Shown here piece by piece: positions 1 through 12,178 of a stretch of DNA of 64,000 nucleotides. Positions within the stretch are counted from its first letter, which is position 1. Each line of letters starts with the position of its first letter. The position numbers and the translations under genes are program-made. This DNA comes from Quercus robur. Taxonomy: Eukaryota > Streptophyta > Magnoliopsida > Fagales > Fagaceae. Location: contig NC_065541.1 in the NCBI RefSeq assembly GCF_932294415.1, positions 52,554,290 through 52,618,289 of the forward strand. Direction: 5' to 3'. The notes below the pieces were generated by a model. It searched no databases. It was given only the letters and a program-made list of their open reading frames with translations, and was not told where the DNA came from.

Positions 1-860
1 TCGATAACAGTATCTATCGAGCTATTTGTCAAGACTTAATGAAATAGCTTTTCATCACTTGTTTCTTAAATCAATCTTCATGTCCCTAATACAAACACTT
101 GATATGCTTGAACAACATATTTCTTGATATATTAGACCCAACTTAGATCTACCCAATCACAAGTAAAGTGCATTTTGTAAAAGGATTAGTCAATTACATA
201 AATTTATGACCCTAACATATACACACAGACCAAAAACGATATCATTTACCTTCAATCTTTTGATAACACATACCTAGTTCTAACATTGTTGTTTCATCTA
301 ATCCTAACCCATATGACTTGGCTATAACCAAGGAAGGGAGGCTTGCATTTTATATTGAGTGATAATAGCAATTACGATTTTGATATTAAGGTTGAACGTT
401 GTGAATTTGTGAGCTTTGTAAATGATATGATTGATTATAGGTGTTTGGGATGTGTATTTTGTTTTAGAATTAAGGAGAAAGAGAAAGACACATTTTATAT
501 CAACTTTTATTCTATAATATTCCTCCAAAGTTGTTTTTTTAATTTTATTTCTCATTATTTCAATTGAATAATTATAATGGATATGCATGTGCAATTTATA
601 ATTGTTACTTTTTATGACTAATGCATTACTAATAAAGTTCTTTAACAATTATGCTATAATATAGATACAACATTCTCCAAAACCATTTTACATAAAATAT
701 TACAACATTATCCGTGTCTCGCATGGATAACTTACTAGTTTGTAAAAAAATTTATTGCTCTAAAATTTTTCCTCCTTTTAAAGCCCATAAAAAAATCTAT
801 AGATCTAAAATCAATATATATACACACACTCTCAAGCCCAAAAAAATTAGTCCAATAACA
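1..860. other. AT-rich intergenic DNA, no gene seen
   Basis: Only short chance reading frames occur here on either strand. No splice-like structure, transposon terminus or RNA gene is recognisable. The Copia element begins at 866, directly after the 5-bp sequence aaaat (861-865) that is repeated beyond its other end. Confidence 0.6.
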
Positions 861-865
861 AAAAT

Positions 866-1704
866 TGTTAGGTTCTAAGGAATTAGGAACTAATGTATTA
901 GAACATTAATGTGTAATGTTGGCAAACCATGATCAAAACATTTAGTCTAGATTTAGGCTACTCAAAATGTGTTTTTGTGTAAACTTGGAATCGAGTGTAC
1001 TGTAGGATTTATAGTGTAAATCTACAAAACTCGATCAATCGAAAATTAGACTCAATCGATCGAAGCTCTTACAGATTGTTTTTTTGCAAAATTTTCCAAC
1101 TCAAGCTCAAGTTTGTATGACGTGTAGGGTTTAATGTTTTTCCTTAAGTATAAAAGGAAAAACCCTAGCCACGTTTTACTGTTGTTGTTTATGCTATGTA
1201 TATGAATTTCTTGTGAGATCTAGAGGTGTTTGCCTTCATACATACTTAGGGTTATCAAGAATCAAGATTCATGTCAAGAGCTTGATGATCGTTTCAGTTG
1301 CTGCATAAAGAGCTTAAAGAAACACAAGTGGGAGTACTTATGGTTGTTGTGGATCAAGGAAAGAAGTAGTCCGTGGACTCGAAGCTATCACGTGGTTGTA
1401 GTAATAAGTTTCCTACTCGAGATAGTAATAGGATATTAGTGGTCTAAGTCGTTATTTGTGTAAACTTCAATTCTTTCATAGTGGATCTGTTTTATCTTGA
1501 AAATAGCTAGGTTAAATCTTCCCCAGGTTTTTTACCAGTTTGGTTTTCCTGGGTTATCATATCGTTGTATTATTTATTTTTCACACTGTTTCAATGATAG
1601 GATTTATCTGTGTTAACCTAGATCTGCATAATTTACCTAATTTAATCACTTGGCTAAATAACTAAGTTCAATAACTTGTATTTTAAGGGGTCTAAAAATG
1701 TACA
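866..1704 (+). repeat. left LTR of the Copia element
   Basis: It starts TGTTAGGTTC and ends TACA just before the primer-binding site. It matches 9655-10337 along its whole length, except for a block of about 150 bp (roughly 967-1117) that the right LTR lacks. That block contains several CGATCGA-like palindromes. A 69-residue open frame at 1230-1439 recurs in the other LTR and is LTR sequence, not a gene. Confidence 0.92.
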
Positions 1705-1954
1705 AGTGGTATTAGAGCGGGTTAGCTCTAGTGTTTAAATCCTTTGATCTAAGAGTTGATCCTTGACTCCTGTTGTCATGGATTCTTGGAAGTACTTATT
1801 GCTAAAGTTCCATCTTGTTTACTTTTGGTTTGTGTCTTTTGTTGCTTTTGTAAAGTCTTCCTTTGAGTATCTTAGTATAATCACATGTGATAATAATTAT
1901 GTGTGCTACACCGCTTTAATTGCCTTAAAGGCACGTGATTCTTATCTTTGATAT

Positions 1955-3380
1955 TTGGATAGTGGTTATTCCAGACATATGACAGGAAATAAAACTTTGT
2001 TCAAGACACTCTTTGAAGGAAAGATTAGGACAGTCACGTTCAGAGATGGAAGCAAATCCATGATCAAAGGCATTGGAACTGTGGAGATTCCAGGATTGCC
2101 AGTTTTTGAAGATGTCTGCTATGTTGATGGGCTAAAGGCTAACTTAGTTAGCATCAGTCATATTTGTGACAATGGACTAAATGTTCTCTTCACCAAGCAT
2201 GAATGTAAGATACTTGATGGAGGAGGTGACTGTATGTGTATTGGTGTGAGGACAGCTGACAACTGTTACGGTATAACACCAAGTATAAGCAACAAATGTT
2301 TCAGTGCAATGATCAACCAAGTAGACTTATGGCATCAACAGTTAGGACATGCAAGTCACAAGCAATTAGAGAAGATTTCCAAGTGTGATGCAGTTATTGG
2401 TTTACCCAAGTTTGAAAAGATAGAAAAGTGCATATTTGGACCATGTCAGATGGGTAAACAAGTGAAGTCCAAACATCCGTCTGTAACTGAAGTTCAAACT
2501 TAAAAACCTCTAAAGTTGTTGCACATTGATCTCATGGGTCCTGCCAGAGTTTAGAGTTTAGGTGGAAAGATGTATATTTTAGTTGTTGTGGATGATTTTA
2601 CTAGATATAATTAGATTGTGCTTTTAAGAAATAAAGTTGAGGCTCTTGAAAAGATGATGCACTTGTGCAAGAAATTGCAAGTTGAGAAAGGTATTGTGAT
2701 AGCCAGAATTAGAAGTGATTATGGAAGAGAATTTGAAAACACAAAGCTGGCTACCTTCTGCAATGATCAAGGCACACATCAAGAGTTCTCTTCACCCAAG
2801 ACACCACAACAGAATGGAATAGTGGAACGGAAGAATAGGGTTATTCAAGAGATGGCTCGTGTCATGCTACACAACAAAAAGATGCCCAAGTCCTTTTAGG
2901 GAGAAGCAGTTAACACTACTTGTCATACACTCAACCGGGTGTATTTCAGACCTAACTCCAAGAAAAATCCTTATGAACTTTGGAGTGAAAAGAAGCCTAT
3001 TATCAAATACTTCCGGATATTTGGTAGTGACTGTTATATTTTGTGTGATAGGGAGAACCTTAGAAAAGTTTGATGCAAAGAGTGACAAAAGATACTTTCT
3101 AGGATACTCTTCCACTAGTAGAGCATACAGAGTATACAATCTAAGAACTAAAACAGTCATGGAGTCTTCAAATGTGGTGATCAACGATAAATTGTGTTCA
3201 AAAACTCATTCAGAAAACACTCCTCCGGTTCAAGAAAAGACTGTGGAAGTTGATGATTCTATTCCTAATGATTATATTGGGAAGCAGAGTGATGAAGAGC
3301 TACTGTTGTTGAATGATGCTGTTTCAGTACCAACAAGTTTAGAACCATCTACACCACTTCATGAAACTCAACAAGAGTAG
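1955..3380 (+). pseudogene. Copia pol remnant: GAG-pre-integrase and integrase
   Basis: The segment 1955-2503 reads as the end of the protease region followed by a GAG-pre-integrase domain, with WHQQLGHAS and a downstream CxxC-type zinc-binding pattern. About 2505-2900 resembles the integrase core (for example SDYGREFEN, SPKTPQQNGIVERKN). The stretch to 3380 is the variable C-terminal integrase and linker part. It belongs to the Copia element at 866-10337 and is a fossil with several breaks. Confidence 0.85.
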
Positions 3381-3559
3381 AGTGAGTCTAGTCCTTCATA
3401 AAACAAAAAGGTACCTTCACATCTCTAGTCAAAGGTCCATCCTCTAGAGTAAAGCTAAATCACCCTATCACAAACATATTGGGTAGTTTGAATGACAACA
3501 TGAGATTGAGATCCAAAGCCTTGAATGTAATTACTCACTCATGTTATCTATCCTAATTT

Positions 3560-5080
3560 GAACTGAAAAAGGTGGATGAAGTACTTCAAGATGCTGTTTG
3601 GGTTAATTCTATGCATGAAGAACTTCATCAATTTGTTCGGGATGATGTGTGGGAATTAGTTCCTAGACCAAAGGGAGTAAATGCGATTGGAACTAAGTAG
3701 ATTTTCAAGAACAAGTCAAATGAACATGGTACTGTTATTTGAAACAAAACAAGACTTGTTGCTCAAGGATACACACAAGTGGAAGGGATTGATTTTGATG
3801 AGACTTTTGCATCGATAGCAAGACTGGAATCCATTAGGATAAAGGCCATAGCAAGTCATTTGAATTTCAAGTTGTATCAAATGAATGTTCAGAGTGCTTT
3901 CTTAAATGGGATGTTGCAAGAAGAGATGTATGTTGAACAACCAAAGGGTTTTGTTGATCCTCACAGACCGGATGATGTCTACAAGTTGAAGAGAGCCCTC
4001 TATGGTTTGAAACAAGCTCTTAGGGCATGGTATGATAGGTTAACCGCATATCTCATTGAGCATGGATTCAAAAGAGGATTTACAGATACTACACTCTTCA
4101 TACGAAAGGATAAGAATTATTTTGTAGTAGCTCAAATTTATGTTGATGATATTATTTTCAGTGCTACTAATGATTCTCTTGCTCAATCCTTTGCAGATAT
4201 AATGAAGAAGATGTTTGAAATGAGTATGGTTGATGAACTAACTTATTTCTTGGGATTACAGGTGAAGCAAACGGATTCTGAAATCTACATTAACCAAGCA
4301 AAGTATGCTAGAAATCTTGTCAAGAGATTTGGACTTGAAAAGGCTGCACATGCTAGAACAGCAATGGCTGCTAATGCAAAACTAACCAATGATCCTTCAG
4401 GTGAGTCTGTTGATGTCACATTATATAGAAGCATGATTGGTTGTCTTTTGTATTTAACTGTAAGTCGTCCTGATATTGCTTTCAGTGTTGGTGTATGCTC
4501 TAGATTTCAATCTAATCCTAAGGATTCACATTTGAATGTTGTTAAAAGAATCATAAAATATGTTAGTGGAACTTGTGATTATAGATTGTTCTATAGTAAA
4601 GAGTCAAATTTGTCTCTTGCTGGATTTTCTAATTTAGATTGGGCCAGTGCCGATGATCGAAAAAGCACCACTGGTGGATGTTTTTATGTGGGAGCCAATC
4701 TTGTTACTTGGATGAGTAAAAAGCAAAATTCTATCTCTCTATCTACTACAAAAACAGAATATATTGTTGCTGGAAGTTGTTGTTCACAGTTTCTTTGGAT
4801 GAAAAACCTTTTGAGTGATTATGGGATATTACAAGACACCATAGTTGTTCATTGTGATAATTCTAGTGCTATTGATATCTCTAAGAACCCTGTTCAACAC
4901 TCTAAAACTAAACACATAGAGATTAGATATCACTTTATTAGGGATCTGGTTGAAAGGAAGATTGTGGCTCTTAAATATATCCCTACTGAACGTCAGAATG
5001 CTGACTTTTTCACCAAACCTCTTGATAGAAGTAAGTTTGAAACACTTCGTCAAGTAATTGGTGTGATTTTGTTTTCCTAA
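3560..5080 (+). pseudogene. Copia pol remnant: reverse transcriptase and RNase H
   Basis: A long frame from 3779 to 5080 carries the Copia reverse transcriptase with the YVDDI active-site box, a LYLTVSRPDI segment, and a C-terminal RNase H domain ending near FTKPLDRSKFE. The preceding 200 bases hold the N-terminal part of the same domain. The domain order (integrase before reverse transcriptase) is diagnostic for Copia. It is the best-preserved part of the element, but the pol region as a whole is broken. Confidence 0.9.
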
Positions 5081-6430
5081 TCATCTTTGGCTTTCATGGT
5101 CCTTGTGCTTCATTACTCTACTCTTTGTGACTATTTTTCTTTGTTGTTTTGTTTTCTTTGTTTTTCTAGGATTTGCATTGTATAACATTCATGCATTTCA
5201 TTCTAGGTTGTTTTTATTATTTTTCTCGAAAAAAACAAAAACAAAAAAAAAGGGAAGAAAAATGTGTTTTGCATTATTTTTTCTTAGATTTGAAATCAAG
5301 GTTGGCCATATTATCTTTACATAATATATTTATGTACCTTTTTTAGCTTGGATGAGCTTATTTTATTGCACTTTACTAGTTTGAGCTTTGTAGTGCATGT
5401 TGTGTGGGAGATGTTTATAATTTTTTATCATTTGTTCTTAATCTTGAAGTCACATGCCTTTGATTGTTGGATTTGAACTTATTGAGAAATGCATAAATAA
5501 CTATCTCACCATTGTTTACTAGCCAATCATGAACACCTTAGTGTATATCATAAGATTTTGTGCTTGAGAAAGTGCAGCACATTAAATAAAATTGGTGTGT
5601 ACATTATGAGGCAAATTAAGAAATTTACATGATTGCAAGCTTGTTTTCAAGGAGATGTGAGAGTTATATGATGTAACTCTTTAGGTAATAGTCTCTTTCA
5701 AATTTATATGATGAATTTTGTAGAAATTGTGATTGATTACTATTCACATATCACCTCACATGTATCTTAAGTTTTTGCTAGCTGCACACACTACACAAGT
5801 TACTCTTTACTAAACTTTGTATATGTTATTGTGTGTGATCTTGTTGTGGCCATCCAAGATTAAAAATTCCTTAATTTTAATGTAAAATGTGTTTAATGTT
5901 TGAGATTTGAGGACAATATGATTGAAAATATTGTTTTTTGGAAGATATGGGTTAAGTTCAAGTGTTTTTGAAAAACCTTTAATCTCATACTCATGCATTT
6001 CATTCATGAAATACCATGCTTTAAGGAGTTTCTGCATAAATTTGCTTTGCTTTTCAAAAATTTGATTTTTCCAGATTTTCGATCGATCGAACCTGTTGCT
6101 CAACCGATTGAAATTGCGATTAAAATTTTGGTTTGTATCTGCCTAACTCGATCGATGCTCGATTGATGCTGGATCGATCGAATGTAATTTTCAATCAATC
6201 GAATTTGTTTGTCGATCAATCAAAAATCGCTCAAAGAGTTTTTTAAAATATGAGATTTTCACGTGTTCTTCAATATTCAAAATTTTTCAAAAAGCTCTAT
6301 CTTTCTCTCTAAAACCAATCCAAATTCAAAGCCAATTTTTTGTCGTTTTCTCTCAAATTTTTTTGTCTTCTAGCACCGGTAAGACCCTTTTACCCTTTCT
6401 TTTTTTGGTTTAATCTCATTTTTCCAAGCT
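5081..6430. other. Copia 3' internal region, non-coding
   Basis: AT-rich sequence of the Copia element downstream of pol with no convincing protein. At 6078-6225 there is a dense cluster of CGATCGA-type palindromes, resembling the block found only in the left LTR. Purpose unknown. Confidence 0.55.
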
Positions 6431-6431
6431 T

Positions 6432-7026
6432 TTAAAAACCGGTACGGAGAAAGAACTGGAAAATGAGCTAATTATCGGTTTTCTGGTCGGGCCAGGGTCC
6501 AATCGATGGTCGAACCGGTGACGTCATAAATAATTTAATTAAAATATTAAAATAATTTTTTTTTAATTTTAAATTTTAATATTTTATATTAAGAAAATAT
6601 AAAAATAAATAAATAAAAAGTGTTTTTTTCCATACCAGCTTTCTTTTCTTGTCAGTAATAGTTCACAAAGAATAAACTATTTAGCATTTAAGCTTCATCT
6701 TTTAGTTTGTACAACCAATAGTATAACTTTAACTATTTATTTATTCAAGAAAATTTAAATTAAAAAATTTATAAAAAATAAAAAATAAAAAAAACAAAAA
6801 AAAAACCCAAAGTCAGATGACTAGACAAGTCACTGACTTATTACTCCTTTATAAATCTACTTTCCCACTCCACCCCTCCTAGCCACACGTTTACTCTTTC
6901 TTTAATTTTTTTTTTTTTCTCTAATACACGGTATACACCTCATAAATCTAGCACTCCACTGCGTACACTCCCCACTTTACTTACCATCAAAAGACTATTT
7001 TTCCAAGTCTTCTGTCATCCACAAAA

Positions 7027-7118
<92 letters not shown>

Positions 7119-7538
7119 GAAGTTAGATCTATTGCTTATCTCTACAATATCATCATCGCTTCCTCTCTTCCTCACTAAAGATTTGTAGATACCACTCCAA
7201 GATGCTAATTTCAACGCCAAGCATGAACATTCAGTCATTTTCTCTCTCAAGCATAGCCAATCTTAAGAAAAAAGACTTTATTGCAAAAATTTGTCCTCAC
7301 CATCAGCAAATCTAAGAAAAAAGAAGATTTTCACTGCAAAAAAAGCTCCATTGCAAATCTGTTTCAGCAATATTGCAAAACCGGTTTCGACATTTCCAAT
7401 TTCGGTTCTCAGGTTGAACCGGCTAGTTTGCACTGTTTATCGGTTTTAAAGCTATTTCCAATTTTTTGCTATAACTGGACCGGATTGAAGGCCAGTTCCT
7501 AGTTGAACCGGCCGGTTCAGTCCGGTTTTTAAAACCAT
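6432..7538. mobile_element. nested non-autonomous element with terminal inverted repeats, family unassigned
   Basis: The left end (about 6432-6450, TTTTAAAAACCGG) is the inverse of the right end (about 7521-7538, CCGGTTTTTAAAACC). Both subterminal parts are rich in AACCGG and CCGGTT motifs. The interior is AT-rich and contains the long CT microsatellite at 7030-7116. I see no protein in it. It sits inside the 3' internal region of the Copia element, so it inserted later or was carried along. Target duplication not identified. Confidence 0.5.
7030..7116. repeat. (CT)n microsatellite
   Basis: About 43 uninterrupted CT units. The open frame on the minus strand through it, with a run of Arg-Glu repeats, is an artefact of the repeat. 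Confidence 0.95.
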
Positions 7539-8067
7539 GCATTTTTCATGCATTTAAGGGAAAATTTCGAACCTATGGGATTTTGGGGTTTTTGGTGTTT
7601 TCAATGATTTCTTTCAAAATTGATCAATGGGTTTTTATTGTTGGATGATATTAACATGATCTTCATTGTTTAATTTGATCAATTTGATGAATTGGGAATA
7701 ATTGGAATTTCTAGGGCAAACTACCCGATTTTAGGACTTTGTTCAATTAAGCAAAAATTGATGAAATTGGCTTGTGTTATTGATTAATTTTATCATTATA
7801 TACTGTTATCTAACTTGTGTAATGATAATTTGGTCAATTTGTTGGGATTTTTGAAAGTGAGTTTTCAAAATTTTGGGTTTTTGATATAAACTCTATGTTC
7901 AAGCCAATTTTGTGATTTTTAAAGTGTAATTGAACTATTCTCACTGCATTAGAGCATGCATCATGTGTTAATACTATTCATGCATCATATAGATTGTTAT
8001 TTTCTATATTTTTTTTTGCTCTAACTGTGTCTGATGCAGTCTGCCCTTAGGTTTTCTTGTTTTTTCT

Positions 8068-9045
8068 TTGGTTCTATTCTGTTTGTCATTTTCCAACCTT
8101 AGCATCATGACTAGGAAGACTAGAACCAATAGGAAAACCACCTCCTCTTCTACCCCTACCTTCGATAGTGAGAGGTTTTGGTTTGATAAAAACCAAAAGG
8201 CTTATGAGAAGTTGAACATATATAGGTCTGTTTGGGCTGAGAGGAAAGTTGTTTTAGATGAGCTTGACGGGGAGATTCAGAGAAACTTTGAGCGTATGGG
8301 TTGGCTTCCTTTGATGGATATTTCTCATCCCCCTCCGGCTGCCTTGATCAGAGAGTTCTACTCAAACCTCTCGGTCCACTCCGATGATTCCAACACACAA
8401 TATGTGATGAGTTGGATAAGGGGTGAAGAGTACACCATTACTCCTTCAGTAGTGGCCTCTACTCTTAGGGTACCTTTGGTACGTCAACCTGTCTATCCTT
8501 ATGATGAGACCCCTCCCCTTGATGACATTATGTCATATCTTACTAGGTCTTCTATCCACTGGGATTCTGACCCATCTCTCACTTGCACACCATTCCTATA
8601 GAGAGATGTGCATTTTTGTATGCCCTTGTGGCAGATACTCTTATGAGTTTTCCTCATCTTTTCATTCAATCCTTGGTAGAGGTTTATAGGAGTAGTTCTA
8701 CTACGCATGGTTTTGTTTTTCCCCATTTTTATTCATAGGATTTTGTTGCATCTAGGTTTAGATGAGTTTCCTGCTTCTAAGCTTGTACACATTATAGCTC
8801 CCATAGGTGCCACTTTCCTTCAGCAAAGAGCTGCTCAGATAAGAGATAGCTCTGAACGTCCTAGAGTAGAGTCTTTCGCTTGTGCACCTCCTCCTCCTCC
8901 GCCTCCTTCTTCAGGTGATCCTACAACTAAGGAGTATGTCGATCCCACAACCGCGGTTGATCCTCCACCAACTTCTTCTTCTGGTGATGCTTCTTTGCGA
9001 AGTATGTTGGAGACTGTCATGACCGTTCAGGCAGCTCAGGGATAG
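8068..9045 (+). pseudogene. extra coding remnant downstream of Copia pol
   Basis: An open frame of 177 residues (8068-8601), followed by a further coding-like stretch rich in Pro and Ser (8707-9045), lies between pol and the right LTR. The first part (FDSERFWFDKNQKAYEKL, and later YTITPSVVASTLRVPL) resembles a domain often annotated as 'putative plant transposon protein' in large plant retroelements, possibly the ORF that SIRE-type elements carry in the envelope position. The assignment is from memory of the family style. It is a fossil and is not intact. Confidence 0.55.
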
Positions 9046-9654
9046 ATTTTGGTGGATGTGCTCACTGAGCTTCAAGCGTTGCGTGCTGATTTGGCGAGTT
9101 CTAGACGTTCTCCACCGCCTTCTTTTGATGATGAGTCTTGATTGCCCTTTGTCAATTCATCACAAAAATGGGAAGTACATATGGATGGGGATAGGGGGGA
9201 TTTTGTTTTTTTTTTTTTTTTGGAGCTTTGGAGCTTTAGATTGTATCTAGGTGCTTGATGATGTACTTATGTTTTTGGCTCATGTTGTATTCCTTTATTT
9301 TTATGAGATGTATATGTTAGGGGGAGACATTATGTTTATGTTTTTATTTATTGTTTCACATTGTGCTACATTGATTATTGATTTATATTTATGAGGTTAT
9401 TCATGATATATATCTTTTATTTTATGTTATGTAAAATCAAGAATTTATTTTGTTTTTACTTGTATTTTCCAAACATGCGTTTATGTATTTGTTAAGTGTT
9501 ACAGGAATATACAAGTTGATTCAGTCGTGCTGCTGTCTACACTTGCAACTGATAAATAGTAGTTAGGTTGAATTGTTGTTGGTTGGGCATTTTTGTAACT
9601 TTGAGCATTTTTGTTTTGATATGTGTTTTGTCATGGATTGCTAAAAGGAGAGTT

Positions 9655-10337
9655 TGTTAAGTTCTAAGGAATTAGGAACTAATGTATTAGAACTTTAATG
9701 TGTAATGTTCGCAAACCATGATCAAAACATTTAATCTAGATTTAGGTTGCTCAAAGTGTAGGGTTTAATGTTTTACCTTAAGTATAAAAGGAAAAACTCT
9801 AGTCACGTTTTACTGTTGTTGTTTATGCTGTGTGTATGAATCTCTTGTGAGATCTAGAGGTGTTTGCCTTCATACATTCTTAGGGTTATCAAGAATCAAG
9901 ATTCATGTCAAGAGCTTAATAATTGTTTCAGTTATTGCATAAAGAGTTTAAAGAAACACAAGTGGGAGTACTTGTGGTTGCTATGGATCAAGGAAAGAAG
10001 TAGTTCGTGGACTCGGAGCTGTCACTTAATCGTGGTAGTAAGTTTCCTACTCGAAGTAGTAATAGGATGTTAGTGGTCTAAGTTGCTATTATGTAAACTT
10101 CAATTCTTTCATAGTGGATATGTTTTACCTTAAGCATAGTTAGGTTAAATCCTCCCCAGGTTTTTTACTGGTTTGGTTTTTCTGAGTTATCATATCGTTG
10201 TGTTATTTATTTTCCACACTGTTTCAATGATATGATTTATTTGTGTTAACCTAGATCTGCATAATTTACCTAAATTAATCACTTAGCTAAATAACTAGGT
10301 TAAACAACTTGTGTTTTAAGGGATCTAAAAACATACA
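9655..10337 (+). repeat. right LTR of the Copia element
   Basis: It begins TGTTAAGTTC directly after the purine-rich tract and ends ATACA, followed by aaaat. It is 683 bp against 839 bp on the left, because the block at about 967-1117 is missing. Otherwise it is collinear with the left LTR at roughly 92-94 percent identity by eye. Confidence 0.92.
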
Positions 10338-11061
10338 AAAATTAAGCTTAATCAACTAATTTTACCAAAAACAAACAACCCAATCCTTTACAAATTTTAA
10401 ACGAAACATTTTTGTTCTTATCCAACAGCAAATGCACGCATAAAAAAAATATAAAAATATAAAACCTTAGTGGCTAAGCAACAATAAAGCGAAGGCTAGA
10501 GCCGCCACTCAAAGCCAGTAGCAGAGCCACTCCCCTTAACTCTTAGTCTTGGCTCCATCCCTACAGTAAAACCACCACCACCACCAAACCCATATCCACC
10601 ACCCACAGCCACACCCCCTACCTATATTAACCACCACTTATAACCCAAATCCACCGCCTACAACCTGTCTTCACCACCATCAACCCCAAATTCACCACCC
10701 CTACAGTTATACAAATTCAAACCCACAACCATAACAGAACCCATCAACAACCACCCATATGCAAATGGATTCAAAACCCATACTAACATCCAAATCCACC
10801 ACCCACAACCACATCCACAATTAGTTTTTACCACCACCAATCCCAAATCCACCACCAAAATCAACACAGAGAGACAGAGAGAGAGAGAGTGAATCTTACC
10901 TTGGAAAAGAAAGAATGTCCGTGCAGAGGAATGAGAGAGAAAAATTAGAGCAAAGGAGAAAGTGAGAGAAATCGATGCAGAGGAAAGAGAGAAAGTTTGG
11001 CTGAGTATGTGACTTGTGAGGGACAACACTAGGAAGAAGACGAAGTGAAAAAGAGATATAT
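10338..11061. other. spacer with CCACC-type low-complexity repeats
   Basis: Between the Copia element and the PIF/Harbinger element. About 10565-10865 is a C- and A-rich degenerate repeat of units such as CCAAATCCACC, followed by a purine-rich GAGAGA stretch. The 123-residue minus-strand frame across it follows from base composition; I do not accept it as a gene. Confidence 0.55.
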
Positions 11062-11239
11062 GAAGGGTGCGTTTGAATCGGCTTCAAACCAATTTCAGAA
11101 ATCAATTTCCGGAAAATTACTGCGTTTGGCTGTCACGGAAAATATTATTTTCCGGAAAATGATTTCTTGTTGACCGAAATTTTCACCTTGACCACGGAAA
11201 TGAATTTCTGCCTTCATTTTCACTTCTATTCATTTCCGT

Positions 11240-11685
11240 GTCTTGCAAAACGCAGAGAGAGAGAGAGAAAAACAGAAAACACAACATGAGAGCGAGAGAG
11301 AAAGAACAAAAAAAAACAATCGAAGAACACAACGATCCAACGAGCGAGATCGAACGAACGAACGAGATCAAGTGCAGAATAGATCAAGCCAACGAACGAG
11401 ATCGAAGCCAACGAACGAGATCGAAGCCAACGAGCGAGATCGAAGCCAACGAGCAAGATCAAGTGGGAGAGCTTCGATCGATCTAGCCACCCAGAGCTCC
11501 GATCCGGCCAACGAGAGCCAACGATCCACAAACCCCGATCGATCCAGCCACCCAGAGCTCCGATCCGGCCAACCAAACACAGAAAGAACGAGAGCCAACG
11601 ATCCACGAACCGACACCGATCTACCTCACACCGGTCACGCCGAGCTCTGCCAGACGACCACCGCGCCAAACGCCGCAGACCCACG
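11240..11685 (+). other. probable non-coding first exon of the PIF transposase, with minisatellites
   Basis: A GC-rich, purine-rich segment inside the left end of the PIF element. It ends in a strong splice donor (ACG|GTGAGT at 11685/11686), while a splice acceptor (TTGTTAG) lies immediately before the transposase start codon at 12589. A leader exon and a 0.9-kb leader intron are therefore likely. The segment holds a 19-bp tandem repeat (unit AACGAGCGAGATCGAAGCC, 11391-11458) and a direct repeat of about 37 bp (11476-11513 and 11538-11574). Open frames here on both strands follow from the repeats. The leader model is an inference. Confidence 0.45.
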
Positions 11686-11932
11686 GTGAGTGACAGCTCA
11701 AACTCACACCGATCCGCCACACACTCACCTCACCTCACCTCCGACCCACACATCCGATCCACACACTCACTCACCTCCGATCCACTCACCTCACCGGTCC
11801 AGCCCATCCTCCCGATTCGATCTTTGAAATATATATATATATATATATATTTAGTTGTTTATTTATATAAATATTTATATAATTATTTACATGTTTTTAT
11901 TTATTAATTTTTGTATTATACATTGTTTATAA

Positions 11933-12178
11933 CTGTGTATTTGTCGGTAATGTATATCAAAATTTTGGGACTTTTCTGATTACAAGTTATTTATTAATTT
12001 TTTCAATTATCCATTGTCGATTAAACTGTGTATTTATGGATTATGCATATGAAATTTTGGGGCTTTTCTGATTGCAGGTTATTTATCAATTTTTTTAATT
12101 ATCCATTGTTTATGAAACTGTGTATTTATGGGTGATGCATATATCAATTTTGGGGCTTTTCTGATTGCAGGTTATTCC
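11933..12178. repeat. 93-bp tandem repeat in the PIF leader intron
   Basis: About 2.7 copies of a unit of 92-93 bp, with copies starting at 11933, 12026 and 12118. Each contains CTGTGTATTTAT and a TTTTCTGATTGCAG-like acceptor sequence. The repeat multiplies potential splice acceptors upstream of the transposase. Confidence 0.8.

Larger units (their letters stand above)
866..10337 (+). mobile_element. Copia LTR retrotransposon, SIRE/Maximus-like, decayed
   Basis: A 9.47-kb element flanked by a 5-bp target duplication (aaaat at 861-865 and 10338-10342). It has two TG...CA LTRs, a primer-binding site at 1707-1718 resembling the 3' end of initiator tRNA-Met, and a purine-rich tract just before the right LTR (about 9644-9653). 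The order of protein remnants (GAG-pre-integrase, integrase, reverse transcriptase, RNase H) is that of Ty1/Copia. Almost nothing recognisable as gag is left between 1719 and 1954. A 4.5-kb region between pol and the right LTR with an extra coding remnant suggests the SIRE/Maximus lineage. The element is broken, with roughly half a dozen or more interruptions in pol. The LTRs differ at about 6-8 sites per 100 by eye, so the insertion is not recent, probably several million years old (not calculated). Confidence 0.9.

Noticed and set aside
1230-1439. 69-residue frame occurring twice (also 9864-10073)
   Set aside because: Both copies are simply the same part of the two LTRs.
6987-7250. Minus-strand frame with a long Arg-Glu repeat
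   Set aside because: It is produced by the (CT)n microsatellite; no start context or homology.
10658-11029. 123-residue minus-strand frame
   Set aside because: Low-complexity CCACC and GAGAGA sequence; no domain.
11226-11720. Open frames of 148-164 residues on both strands at the left end of the PIF element
   Set aside because: They follow from the 19-bp and 37-bp tandem repeats. The segment is better explained as a leader exon ending in a strong splice donor.
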